Shown here piece after piece: positions 1 through 7,601 of a stretch of DNA of 64,000 nucleotides (position 1 is its first letter; every line of letters starts with the position of its first letter). This stretch comes from JBBQLG01 sp964251665 (GTDB lineage: Bacteria; Bacteroidota; Bacteroidia; Cytophagales; Spirosomataceae). The notes under the pieces are model-generated. The model saw only the letters and a list, made by a program, of their open reading frames with translations. It searched no databases and had not been told where the DNA came from. The stretch is from positions 248,001-312,000 of the forward strand of contig CAXUKO010000001.1 of NCBI GenBank assembly GCA_964251665.1, read 5' to 3'. The position numbers were made by a program, and so were the translations under genes.

Positions 1-810
1 GAAACGTTTCCAGTGCTGCTGACCTACGAAAAAGAGTACGGCTCGGTCCTTCGGGGACTGATCAAAAACCAGTCGGCAACTGGCAGGCGGCAGTCGTTCA
101 GCTTTCGAAACGGCATGCAGACGCTGCCCATTGCGCTGGCTCAGCAACTCACCCATGTCCGGTATAACCAACCGGTGCAGCGCATCGACCGGCTTTCGGG
201 CGGGCAATGGCAAGTCAATACCGCATCGGGTCCGGTGGTTGTTGATCGGTTGGTTATCTGCACGGGTACCGATCCGGCTGCCCGCCTGCTGGAAAGCTAT
301 TACCCGACTGTTGCAACGGCCCTCCGCCAGATTGAGTATCCCCCCATGACGGCGGTGCATTCGGTCTACAAACGCGACGATGTAACGCACCCGCTCGACG
401 GCTTTGGGGCACTGAATCCTAAGGTAGAAGGCCGGTTTGCAGCCGGGCATATCTGGAGCAGTTCGACATTTGATTTCCGATGCCCGGCAGGGGAAGTGCT
501 CTTTACTACGTTCGTGGGCGGAACGGCAGGGGTGGGTAAAGCGCAGTTGCCCGATGATACACTGCTACAACAGGTACATCAGGAACTGAGCGATGCGTTT
601 GGAATCAGCGCGGCTACACCCGTCCGGCGCGACATTTACCGGTGGGAGCGGGCCATTCCGCAGTACAATGCCCGGGCACTGGCGTTGAAACAACAGATAC
701 CCGCACTGGAATCGGATGGTGTCTGGGTCTGCGCCAACTGGTACGGGGGGGTATCGCTGTCGGACTGCATCAAAAAAGCAAAGGCACTTGCTGTAAATTT
801 TTTGTCTTAA
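1..810 (+). CDS. hemG: Protoporphyrinogen oxidase, C-terminal part (5' end outside window)
   Basis: FAD-dependent oxidase of late heme synthesis, HemY/PPOX type. The frame is open from base 1 and shows about 269 residues, starting in a segment typical of the family (FPVLLTYEKEYGSVLRG). The C-terminal FAD-contacting motif is present (ANWYGGVSLSDCIKKA, just before the stop), matching the GxYxxGVSxxDCI pattern of the family. The N-terminal Rossmann dinucleotide motif must lie upstream of the window. Another heme gene, hemE, lies 29 kb downstream, so heme genes are scattered here. No terminator was seen between this gene and the glycosyltransferase gene 106 bp downstream. An amine-oxidase-like FAD enzyme of other specificity is the alternative, but both ends of the visible part favour PPOX. 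Confidence 0.85.
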   Translation, partial: ETFPVLLTYEKEYGSVLRGLIKNQSATGRRQSFSFRNGMQTLPIALAQQLTHVRYNQPVQRIDRLSGGQWQVNTASGPVVVDRLVICTGTDPAARLLESYYPTVATALRQIEYPPMTAVHSVYKRDDVTHPLDGFGALNPKVEGRFAAGHIWSSSTFDFRCPAGEVLFTTFVGGTAGVGKAQLPDDTLLQQVHQELSDAFGISAATPVRRDIYRWERAIPQYNARALALKQQIPALESDGVWVCANWYGGVSLSDCIKKAKALAVNFLS

Positions 811-916
811 AATTTCTTAATCCTGTACCATTTTTAGTGGATAACTGTTATATTATCAACGGATAGCAGTTCTGGCTGCCTCTCCATTGCTACACCTCGT
901 TACGTAACCCATATCC

Positions 917-1696
917 ATGAAAACTTGTCTGGTTGTTATTCCGACTTACAACGAGATTGAAAATATCGAAGCCATCATTCGCCGGGTGTTCGCCCTGTCT
1001 GAACCCTTTGACGTGCTGATTGTAGACGATGGTTCGCCCGATGGTACGGCGCATTGTGTTCGTATGCTGCAGGATGAAGAATTTGGCGGACGACTGCACT
1101 TACTCGAACGAAAGGGAAAGCTGGGTCTCGGCACGGCTTACATCGACGGGTTCAAGTGGGCGCTGGCGCGGGACTATCAGTTTCTGTTCGAGATGGATGC
1201 TGACTTTTCGCATAACCCCGCCGACCTGCTTCAGTTGTACAGGGCCTGTGCTTCGGGCGGCAGCGATGTGGCTGTCGGCTCCCGCTATATCAAAGGCGTA
1301 AACGTGGTGAACTGGCCGATGGGCCGGGTGCTGATGTCGTATTTTGCGGGCGTTTATGTCCGGTTCGTAACCGGCATGCCGGTCATGGACCCCACGGCTG
1401 GTTTCGTCTGTTACCAGCGTAATGTGCTGGAGGTGTTACTTCAGAACCCGATTAAATTCGTGGGGTACGCTTTCCAGATCGAGATGAAATTTACTTGCTG
1501 GAAGTACGGATTCATGATTCAGGAAGTGCCGATCATCTTTACCGACCGGACTAAAGGCGTGTCTAAAATGTCGTCCAAAATCTTCAAGGAAGCTATATTG
1601 GGCGTCATCCAGATGAAGGTTAGCTCGTTCTTCCGCGAGTATATCCCCCGCCGGAGTTCTCCGCTGGAACTGGCCGAACCAGTTGATGCGGTATAG
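917..1696 (+). CDS. Polyprenol monophosphomannose synthase-like family 2 glycosyltransferase
   Basis: A 259-residue GT-A glycosyltransferase that probably transfers a sugar from a nucleotide donor to a polyprenyl phosphate on the cytoplasmic face of the membrane. The N-terminus reads MKTCLVVIPTYNE. The nucleotide-binding VDDGSPDGT follows near residue 36, and the metal-binding DxD-like EMDADFSHNP near residue 93. The segment with VPIIFTDRTKGVSKMS near residue 205 is typical of Dpm1-like enzymes. No C-terminal membrane helices are seen, so this is the short soluble Dpm1 form. The exact sugar and acceptor cannot be read from the sequence. Confidence 0.85.
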   Translation: MKTCLVVIPTYNEIENIEAIIRRVFALSEPFDVLIVDDGSPDGTAHCVRMLQDEEFGGRLHLLERKGKLGLGTAYIDGFKWALARDYQFLFEMDADFSHNPADLLQLYRACASGGSDVAVGSRYIKGVNVVNWPMGRVLMSYFAGVYVRFVTGMPVMDPTAGFVCYQRNVLEVLLQNPIKFVGYAFQIEMKFTCWKYGFMIQEVPIIFTDRTKGVSKMSSKIFKEAILGVIQMKVSSFFREYIPRRSSPLELAEPVDAV

Positions 1697-1738
1697 TACA
1701 TAAGTCTATTCTGGTCCCGTACAAACCTTTCAGGCGCA

Positions 1739-1778
1739 TTGTTATTGAGGGCGTCCTCCTTAATTTTGACAGAATTAA
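1739..1778 (+). promoter_or_regulatory. Promoter with overlapping palindromic operator of the toxin-antitoxin pair
   Basis: A TTG at 1739-1741 is followed after 19 bases by TAATTTTG (1761-1768), which fits the Bacteroidota TTG / TAnnTTTG promoter pattern. The -7 box lies inside a near-perfect palindrome, TTAATTTTGACAGAATTAA (1760-1778). A dimeric antitoxin bound there would block the promoter, as is usual for autoregulated type II systems. The antitoxin ATG follows 12 bases after the palindrome. The pattern is seen; the autoregulation is inferred. Confidence 0.55.
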
Positions 1779-1790
1779 CTCACGACGCGT

Positions 1791-2006
1791 ATGACGTTGG
1801 TAATAGAAACAAGTGAGCAGCACAGGGCTTTGTTCGACGAATTAGCCAAGGCGATTGGTGCCACTATTCATGTGCAGGAGTCTGATCCATCCGAGAGTGA
1901 TAGTGCCGTACTTGATCGGATTGAACGGAGTTATAAACAAGCCAAAGCTGAAGCACGTGGCGAAGTAAAGCTGAGAAGACTGGACGACTTTTTCAAAACC
2001 ATCTGA
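1791..2006 (+). CDS. Putative type II antitoxin
   Basis: A 71-residue acidic protein with no close match recognised. It has the layout of short antitoxins that pair with RelE/YafQ toxins: an N-terminal strand (MTLVIETSEQHRALFDELAK), a charged middle and a helical C-terminus rich in Lys and Arg that ends in RLDDFFKTI. It lies 70-80 bp upstream of a RelE/ParE-superfamily toxin reading frame on the same strand. It has its own promoter with a palindrome over the -7 box. The identification rests on size, position and this operator rather than on a domain match. Confidence 0.6.
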   Translation: MTLVIETSEQHRALFDELAKAIGATIHVQESDPSESDSAVLDRIERSYKQAKAEARGEVKLRRLDDFFKTI

Positions 2007-2075
2007 TTTTTTGGGCTTAACATATTGACTATTAGTCGGTTAACGCGGTGAATAGTTGTTACTCACTCCTGAAAC

Positions 2076-2425
2076 GTGATTCATGTGACAGATTACACTA
2101 TTATCACTACCACTGATTTTGAGCGTGATGTTAAACGGCTGGCAAAGAAATACCCATCTTTAAAAACAGATTTGTCAACCCTAAGTAAATCGTTGAAGCA
2201 AGACCCTATGCAGGGCGATGCTCTAGGAAAAGATTGTTATAAAGTACGTTTGCAGATAAAAAGTAAAGGACGGGAAAATCAGGTGGTGGCCGGGTGATTA
2301 CTACCGTTTTAGTAACCAGTCGAAAAATATATCTATTAGCTCTTTATGATAAGTCGGAAGTCGCTACTTTAACTGATAACCAACTCAGTGAGCGGCTTGT
2401 TGCTATTGACGAGAGCGATGAGTAA
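2076..2425 (+). pseudogene. RelE/YafQ-family toxin, interrupted by a one-base frameshift
   Basis: The first part (from the GTG at 2076, or a second GTG at 2085) reads as a RelE/ParE-superfamily mRNA-interferase toxin: YTIITTTDFERDVKRLAKKY, then GDALGKDCYKVRLQIKSKGR. The frame then stops at 2297. Adding one G to the G-run at 2272-2274 restores an uninterrupted 116-residue protein. Its tail reads GKSGGGRVITTVLVTSRK, then IYLLALYDKSE, and ends at the TAA at 2423-2425. That tail contains the Arg-rich core and C-terminal strand typical of the family. So the gene is either a recently inactivated toxin or carries a sequencing error in a G/A run. Confidence 0.7.
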
Positions 2426-2438
2426 TAGCAACCGATTT

Positions 2439-2464
2439 GGCCCGTGGCATCACGGGCCTTTTTT
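2439..2464 (+). terminator. Intrinsic terminator after the toxin-antitoxin pair
   Basis: An 8-bp GC-rich stem (GGCCCGTG / CACGGGCC) with a GCAT loop is followed by six T. It begins 13 bases after the stop of the frame-restored toxin, which supports that longer reading. Confidence 0.85.
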
Positions 2465-2528
2465 ATGCCGAACGATTCCAAATTAGTCCATCTGGCAAAC
2501 CATTCTGGCTAACATCGGCTTGTCTGTG

Positions 2529-2536
2529 TAAATTTG
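2529..2536 (+). promoter_or_regulatory. Candidate -7 box (TAAATTTG) for the His-rich protein / czc group
   Basis: Exact TAnnTTTG match 19 bases before the GTG start at 2556 and downstream of the previous terminator. No TTG at the expected -33 distance was found, so support is partial. Confidence 0.35.
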
Positions 2537-2555
2537 AGGATTAATAACCGAACCA

Positions 2556-2942
2556 GTGAAACAGGCTACGGCACTCTTTCTGGGATTTATGCTGCTGATT
2601 AGCAGTCTCGTACCGCGCATGAGTGCCGAACAGGCTGCGCGGCTACCAGACTTGGTACATCACTATCACCAGCATCAGCAGGAAGAAGGGGCCGGTCTGA
2701 GTTTTTGGGCCTTCATTGTCGAACATTACGCGTCAGATTCGGAACATCAGAAATCGCCGGGCCATAGCCATCACCGTCTGCCCAGTTTCGATGGGGGCAC
2801 GCTGGGCTTTGTCTTTATGCCCACCGTTTTTATCTGCATCGACGTGTCCGTTACTGAACTGACAGTATCATCCTTCTTCGGCGTGCCGGTTTTATACGCC
2901 CGGCAATTTTCGGCGTCGCTGCTCCAGCCTCCCCGTTTTTAG
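2556..2942 (+). CDS. Small His-rich secreted protein upstream of the metal-efflux pump
   Basis: A 128-residue protein from a GTG start. A hydrophobic signal-like segment (KQATALFLGFMLLISSLVP) is followed by a His-rich stretch (LVHHYHQHQQ, then SEHQKSPGHSHHR). The C-terminal half is hydrophobic and ends in SLLQPPRF. I do not recognise a named domain. It lies 141 bp upstream of the CzcA-like pump gene on the same strand. A periplasmic or envelope role in binding metal for the pump is plausible, but this is inference from the histidines and the position. Confidence 0.6.
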   Translation: MKQATALFLGFMLLISSLVPRMSAEQAARLPDLVHHYHQHQQEEGAGLSFWAFIVEHYASDSEHQKSPGHSHHRLPSFDGGTLGFVFMPTVFICIDVSVTELTVSSFFGVPVLYARQFSASLLQPPRF

Positions 2943-3041
2943 CATACCATTCTGGCTCTTTACTGCGTTTCGGACGTACGGCTACCGCACGGTGTCCGGC
3001 TGATAACGCCTATCTATTGACATCACCCATTCGGCGAACAA

Positions 3042-3056
3042 CCTGCTCAGAGCAGG
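3042..3056. promoter_or_regulatory. 15-base palindrome upstream of the efflux pump gene
   Basis: CCTGCTCAGAGCAGG is a perfect 7-bp inverted repeat around one base, 27 bases before the pump ATG. It could be an operator or a short hairpin in the leader. No T-run follows, so it is not a terminator. No regulator gene lies nearby. Confidence 0.3.
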
Positions 3057-3083
3057 CCTGGTTCAGCCCATAAATACCCCGTC

Positions 3084-6000
3084 ATGTTCGACGCAATCAT
3101 TCGGTTTAGCATCCAGAATAAATTAGTCATTGGGGCCTTTGTGCTGATGTTAGTCGGCTGGGGCAGTTATTCGGCCTATCACCTGCCAGTTGATGCCGTG
3201 CCCGACATTACCAATAATCAGGTGGTAGTAATCACCCAAACGCCCGCCCTGGCAGCTCAGGAGGCCGAACGGTTTATCACTACACCGCTGGAACTGGCGA
3301 TGGCCAACCTGCAAAATGTGGAGGAAATTCGCTCGGTTTCCAAACTCGGGCTATCGGTGCTGACGGTTGTTTTTACCGAAGAAACCGAGATGCTCAAAGC
3401 CCGCCAATTAGTTTCCGAGCAACTACAGAACGCCATCAAAGACATTCCGGCGGAGTATGGGCGGCCGTTTCTGGCTCCGATCACCACCGGATTAGGCGAA
3501 ATCTATCAGTACACGCTGGTACCGCAACCCGGCTACGAAGGCAAGTACTCCCTCTCGGAACTGCGCTCAGTTCAGGACTGGATCGTGAAACGGCAGCTGG
3601 CCGGTGTTCCGGGGGTAATCGAAATCAGCAGCTTTGGCGGCTACCTGAAACAGTACGAAGTGGCCGTTAATCCTGATCGGCTACGGGCTACGGGTGTAAC
3701 CCTACCCGAACTGGCCGATGCCATGGCCCGCAACAATGCCAATACGGGGGGCTCCTACATTGAGCGTAGCAGTCAGGCGTATTTTATTCGGGGCGAAGGC
3801 ACCGTGAATAGCCTGAAAGACATTGAAAACACTATTATTCGCACCACAGGCGGGTTGCCGATTCGTATTGGAAACGTGGCGGATGTACGGTTTGGCCATG
3901 CTGTTCGCTTCGGTGCCATGACCCGCAACGGCGAAGGCGAAGCTGTGGGCGCAGTTGTGTTGATGCTGAAAGGGGCCGATTCCGAAACGACGATCAAGGG
4001 CGTAAAAGAACGCATTGGCCGGATTCAAAAGTCGCTGCCCGAAGGCATCAAAATTGTGCCGTTCATCGACCGGACAAAGCTGATCGGCAAAACCATCAGT
4101 ACCGTCGAACGTAACCTGCTCGAAGGCGGCCTGATTGTCGTGACGGTACTGCTCATTCTGATGGGTAGCTGGCGGGCGGGATTGATCGTCGCGTCCGTTA
4201 TTCCGCTGGCCATGCTCTTTACGCTGGCGATGATGAAAACACTTGGTTTCTCTGCCAACCTGATGAGTTTAGGCGCCATTGACTTCGGCCTGATTGTCGA
4301 CGGCTCGATCATCATTGTTGAAGCGGTACTACACCACTTTGATGGGAACAAACGGTACCTCGGCCGCACGCTTACGGCTGAGGAAATGGACGAAGCTGTG
4401 TTTGAGTCGGCGTCGTTTATTCGGAAATCGGCCGCTTTTGGGGAAATCATTATCCTGATTGTTTACCTGCCGATACTGTCGCTGACCGGTATTGAAGGCA
4501 AGATGTTCCGTCCGATGGCCGCCACGGTAAGCTTTGCCATCCTGGCCGCGCTGGTGTTGTCGCTGACGTATGTGCCCATGATTTCAGCCCTGTTGCTGCC
4601 CCGGACCATCGCAACGAAACGCACCTTCTCGGATCGGCTGATGGACTGGCTCTACCGCCACTATGAGCCCGTGGTAAAATGGGCGTTACGCTGGCGAAAA
4701 ACGACGGTGGCCTTGTCCCTGGCTGGACTGATAGCTGTTTTCCTGCTCTTTGGTCGGCTGGGCGGTGAATTTATTCCGCAACTGGATGAAGGCGATATGG
4801 CCATTGATTTTCGTATGCCGTCGGGTACTTCGCTGTCAGCCACCATCGATGCTACACTGAAAGCCGAGAAAGCCTTACGAAGCCATTTTCAGGAGGTAAA
4901 GCAGATTGTTGCTCGTGTAGGAGCCTCCGAAATTCCGACCGATCCCATGCCGGTGGAGATGTGCGACCTGATGATTACCATGAAAGACCGGTCGGAATGG
5001 ACCAACGCCATTGATCGGGAAGATATGGCGCAGAAAATGGCCGATGTCCTGGCGCAGGAAGTGCCGGGTTCCTCTTCCGAATTTACCCAGCCGATTCAGA
5101 TGCGGTTTAATGAAATGATTACGGGTGTCAAGTCGGATATCGTGGTCAAAATTTTCGGCGATGATCTACAGCAGCTATTCGAAAGAGCTACCGAAGCCGG
5201 TCGGTTGATTGAGAAAATTCCGGGTGTATCGGGTATTCGGATTGAGCAGACTGTGGGTTTACCACAGATTAACGTGGTCTACGACCGGGCGAAACTGGCG
5301 CAGTATGGTATTGCCGTTGCCGACGTGAACCGGCTGATTCGGGCCGGATTTGCGGGCGAGGCAACGGGCGTCGTCTATGAAGGCGAACGGCGCTATGACC
5401 TGGTGATTCGTCTGGACAGTGCCAGTCGACAGAGCGTTTCCGATCTGAGTGGCCTCTACCTCGCCTTGCCCCGGTCCGACGGTTCAGCCGGTGGAAACAA
5501 CGGCAGCATTCCTCTAAGCGAAGTGGCTAAAATTACCTATATCCAGGCTCCGGCGCAGATTTCGCACGACGGTACGAAGCGACGCATAACCATTGGGGCG
5601 AGCATTCGGGGGCGTGATGTAGAAAGCATTGTCGGCGATATTCGACAGCGCATTGAGAAACAGGTGAAACTGCCGCCCGGCTATTATTATACCTATGGCG
5701 GAGCGTTTGAAAACCTGCAACAGGCCAAAGACCGGCTAAGTATTGCCGTACCAGTGGCACTCTTCCTGATCTTTCTGCTGCTGTTTGCCACCTTCCATTC
5801 GCTGAAGTATGCCCTGCTCATTTTCAGCTCCATTCCACTGGCGGCTGTAGGCGGTGTATTGGCGCTCTGGGCGCGGTCTATGCCGTTCAGTATTTCGGCG
5901 GGCGTTGGTTTTATCGCTCTGTTTGGCGTGGCTGTGCTGAATGGTATTGTGCTGATTGGCTATCTCAACGAACTGGAACGAGAGGGTGAACGCGAAGTAG

Positions 6001-7556
6001 GCGAACGCATTCTGCACGGCCTGCGCGTACGGTTTCGGCCGGTTATCATGACCGCGTCGGTAGCGTCGCTGGGCTTTTTGCCAATGGCTCTCTCCACCTC
6101 AGCCGGTGCCGAAGTACAGAAGCCTTTAGCCACAGTTGTTATCGGCGGACTCATCACCGCGACCCTGCTGACGCTGGTAGTTCTACCAGTATTGTATAGC
6201 TGGGTAGCCGGAAAGTCTAAAAAGGCAACTCCTGCAATGCCAGTCAGTCACCCAACGCTGCTGGGTATTGTAGTCCTGCTTGGGTTGGGGATAGGGTCTC
6301 CGGTTTCCGGTCAGGTTACCTCACCCCCCGGCCCCCTCTCCTTGAAGAAAGGAGAGGGGGAGCAGATTCGCCCTTTTTCCCCCCCGCTCCTTTCAAAGGA
6401 GCGGGGGCCGGGGAGTGAGGTACTAACCCTGCCCCAGGCTATCGAAACGGCTACCCGCCAGAGTCTGCTGTTACGGGGTAGCTCACTGGAAGTGCAGGGG
6501 CAACGGGCACTTGTCAGTGGTGCTTTTGATCCAACACGGACCATCGTTGAGGCACAGTTTGGACAGACACAGGCCCGCAATAACGACTATATTCTGGGTG
6601 CGACTCAAACGCTGGCCCTGCCATCGTACTACCGGGCACAGAAAGAAGTCTACCAGAGTGCAACTGGTGCAGCCGAACGACGGCTCGACCTTCGTCGTAA
6701 CGACCTAGTGGCCGGGGTGAAACAGGCATATTATCAACTACTGTTCGATACTCAGTTGCTGACTCTGCTCCGGCGTCAGGATAGCCTGTACCAAAATGCA
6801 ACCCGGGCGGCCACTATTCGCTATAAAACCGGCGAAACAAACCGGCTGGAACAGGTATCGGCCGACACACGGGCGCAGAGCGTACGGTTGCGACAATTCA
6901 CCGTACGAGCGGCCATTTTGGCGCATCAGCGGGCGTTGCAGTTGCTGCTTAATGTCGACCGCCCTATTGCCATTGATACCACCCAGCCTCTCCGGCGCGA
7001 CCTGCCCGCCGGTTTAATTCGGTTAGATACCAGCCTGACGAATACGCCGGTGCTGGCTCTCCTGCAACAGGAGCGCGCGGTCAGCAGGCAACAAACGCTG
7101 CTGGAGCAACAACGCCTGAAACCGGACGTGATTTTAGGGTATCAGAACCAGTCTATTCTGCGTGAAGCGGGTTTCAACATTGTGCAGGCCGGAGTTGGTA
7201 TTCCGATTTTTTCGAAAGGAGTGAAAGCCCGGATTACAGCTGCCCGTATCAATGAGCAGATAGCCGAAAATAACCTGACGTATACCCAAACGCAGGTAAG
7301 TGGTCAGGTAGCTATTCTGCAGCAGAACGCCGAAACGTTGCGCCAGGCGCTCGCTTATTTTGAGGGGTCGGCACTGGTACAGGCTCGGCTCATTCAGTCT
7401 ACCGCCCTGAAAAGCTACCGGGCAGGTGAGATCGACTACGTTGAGTTTTTCACCAACATTCAGCAGGCCTACGTCATCGAAGAGCAGTACCTCGATGCAT
7501 TGTTTAATTACAGCCAGCTTGTTATTCAACTCGAACAGATTCTTGGAATTCAATAG
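3084..7556 (+). CDS. CzcA-type heavy-metal RND efflux pump fused to a TolC/CzcC-like outer-membrane factor
   Basis: A 1490-residue fusion. Residues 1 to about 1045 are an HME-RND inner-membrane proton/metal antiporter. The N-terminal DAVPDITNNQV is of CzcA type, and the fourth transmembrane helix carries DFGLIVDGS with two Asp, as in divalent-cation (Co/Zn/Cd/Ni) pumps rather than Cu/Ag ones. Residues about 1054-1076 (LLGIVVLLGLGIGSPVSGQ) look like a signal peptide. A proline- and glycine-rich linker encoded by a palindromic element follows (about 1078-1113). From about 1115 the protein is an outer-membrane-factor domain that starts LTLPQAIETATRQS. The adaptor gene lies 45 bp downstream. Such pump-OMF fusions are known in Bacteroidota. 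Whether the product is cut at the internal signal-like site is open. Confidence 0.9.
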   Translation: MFDAIIRFSIQNKLVIGAFVLMLVGWGSYSAYHLPVDAVPDITNNQVVVITQTPALAAQEAERFITTPLELAMANLQNVEEIRSVSKLGLSVLTVVFTEETEMLKARQLVSEQLQNAIKDIPAEYGRPFLAPITTGLGEIYQYTLVPQPGYEGKYSLSELRSVQDWIVKRQLAGVPGVIEISSFGGYLKQYEVAVNPDRLRATGVTLPELADAMARNNANTGGSYIERSSQAYFIRGEGTVNSLKDIENTIIRTTGGLPIRIGNVADVRFGHAVRFGAMTRNGEGEAVGAVVLMLKGADSETTIKGVKERIGRIQKSLPEGIKIVPFIDRTKLIGKTISTVERNLLEGGLIVVTVLLILMGSWRAGLIVASVIPLAMLFTLAMMKTLGFSANLMSLGAIDFGLIVDGSIIIVEAVLHHFDGNKRYLGRTLTAEEMDEAVFESASFIRKSAAFGEIIILIVYLPILSLTGIEGKMFRPMAATVSFAILAALVLSLTYVPMISALLLPRTIATKRTFSDRLMDWLYRHYEPVVKWALRWRKTTVALSLAGLIAVFLLFGRLGGEFIPQLDEGDMAIDFRMPSGTSLSATIDATLKAEKALRSHFQEVKQIVARVGASEIPTDPMPVEMCDLMITMKDRSEWTNAIDREDMAQKMADVLAQEVPGSSSEFTQPIQMRFNEMITGVKSDIVVKIFGDDLQQLFERATEAGRLIEKIPGVSGIRIEQTVGLPQINVVYDRAKLAQYGIAVADVNRLIRAGFAGEATGVVYEGERRYDLVIRLDSASRQSVSDLSGLYLALPRSDGSAGGNNGSIPLSEVAKITYIQAPAQISHDGTKRRITIGASIRGRDVESIVGDIRQRIEKQVKLPPGYYYTYGGAFENLQQAKDRLSIAVPVALFLIFLLLFATFHSLKYALLIFSSIPLAAVGGVLALWARSMPFSISAGVGFIALFGVAVLNGIVLIGYLNELEREGEREVGERILHGLRVRFRPVIMTASVASLGFLPMALSTSAGAEVQKPLATVVIGGLITATLLTLVVLPVLYSWVAGKSKKATPAMPVSHPTLLGIVVLLGLGIGSPVSGQVTSPPGPLSLKKGEGEQIRPFSPPLLSKERGPGSEVLTLPQAIETATRQSLLLRGSSLEVQGQRALVSGAFDPTRTIVEAQFGQTQARNNDYILGATQTLALPSYYRAQKEVYQSATGAAERRLDLRRNDLVAGVKQAYYQLLFDTQLLTLLRRQDSLYQNATRAATIRYKTGETNRLEQVSADTRAQSVRLRQFTVRAAILAHQRALQLLLNVDRPIAIDTTQPLRRDLPAGLIRLDTSLTNTPVLALLQQERAVSRQQTLLEQQRLKPDVILGYQNQSILREAGFNIVQAGVGIPIFSKGVKARITAARINEQIAENNLTYTQTQVSGQVAILQQNAETLRQALAYFEGSALVQARLIQSTALKSYRAGEIDYVEFFTNIQQAYVIEEQYLDALFNYSQLVIQLEQILGIQ
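6316..6422. repeat. Palindromic element inserted in frame inside the pump gene
   Basis: The outer arms (6316-6336 and 6402-6422) are nearly perfect inverted repeats. Between them lie two smaller hairpins: CCCCCTCTCCTT / AAGGAGAGGGGG style arms at about 6332-6360, and CCCCCGCTCCTTT / AAAGGAGCGGGGG at about 6380-6406. It adds about 35 codons of low-complexity Pro/Gly/Lys/Glu sequence without breaking the frame, exactly between the signal-like segment and the OMF domain. The structure is that of a REP-like mobile palindrome. Confidence 0.75.
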
Positions 7557-7601
7557 ACTACCCCACGTAGTCCTGATGCCAGTCTAATTCTTATACGCTC
7601 C

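Noticed and set aside
899..908. Short palindrome GTTACGTAAC before the glycosyltransferase gene
   Set aside because: Ten bases is within chance for a window of this size and there is no other support.
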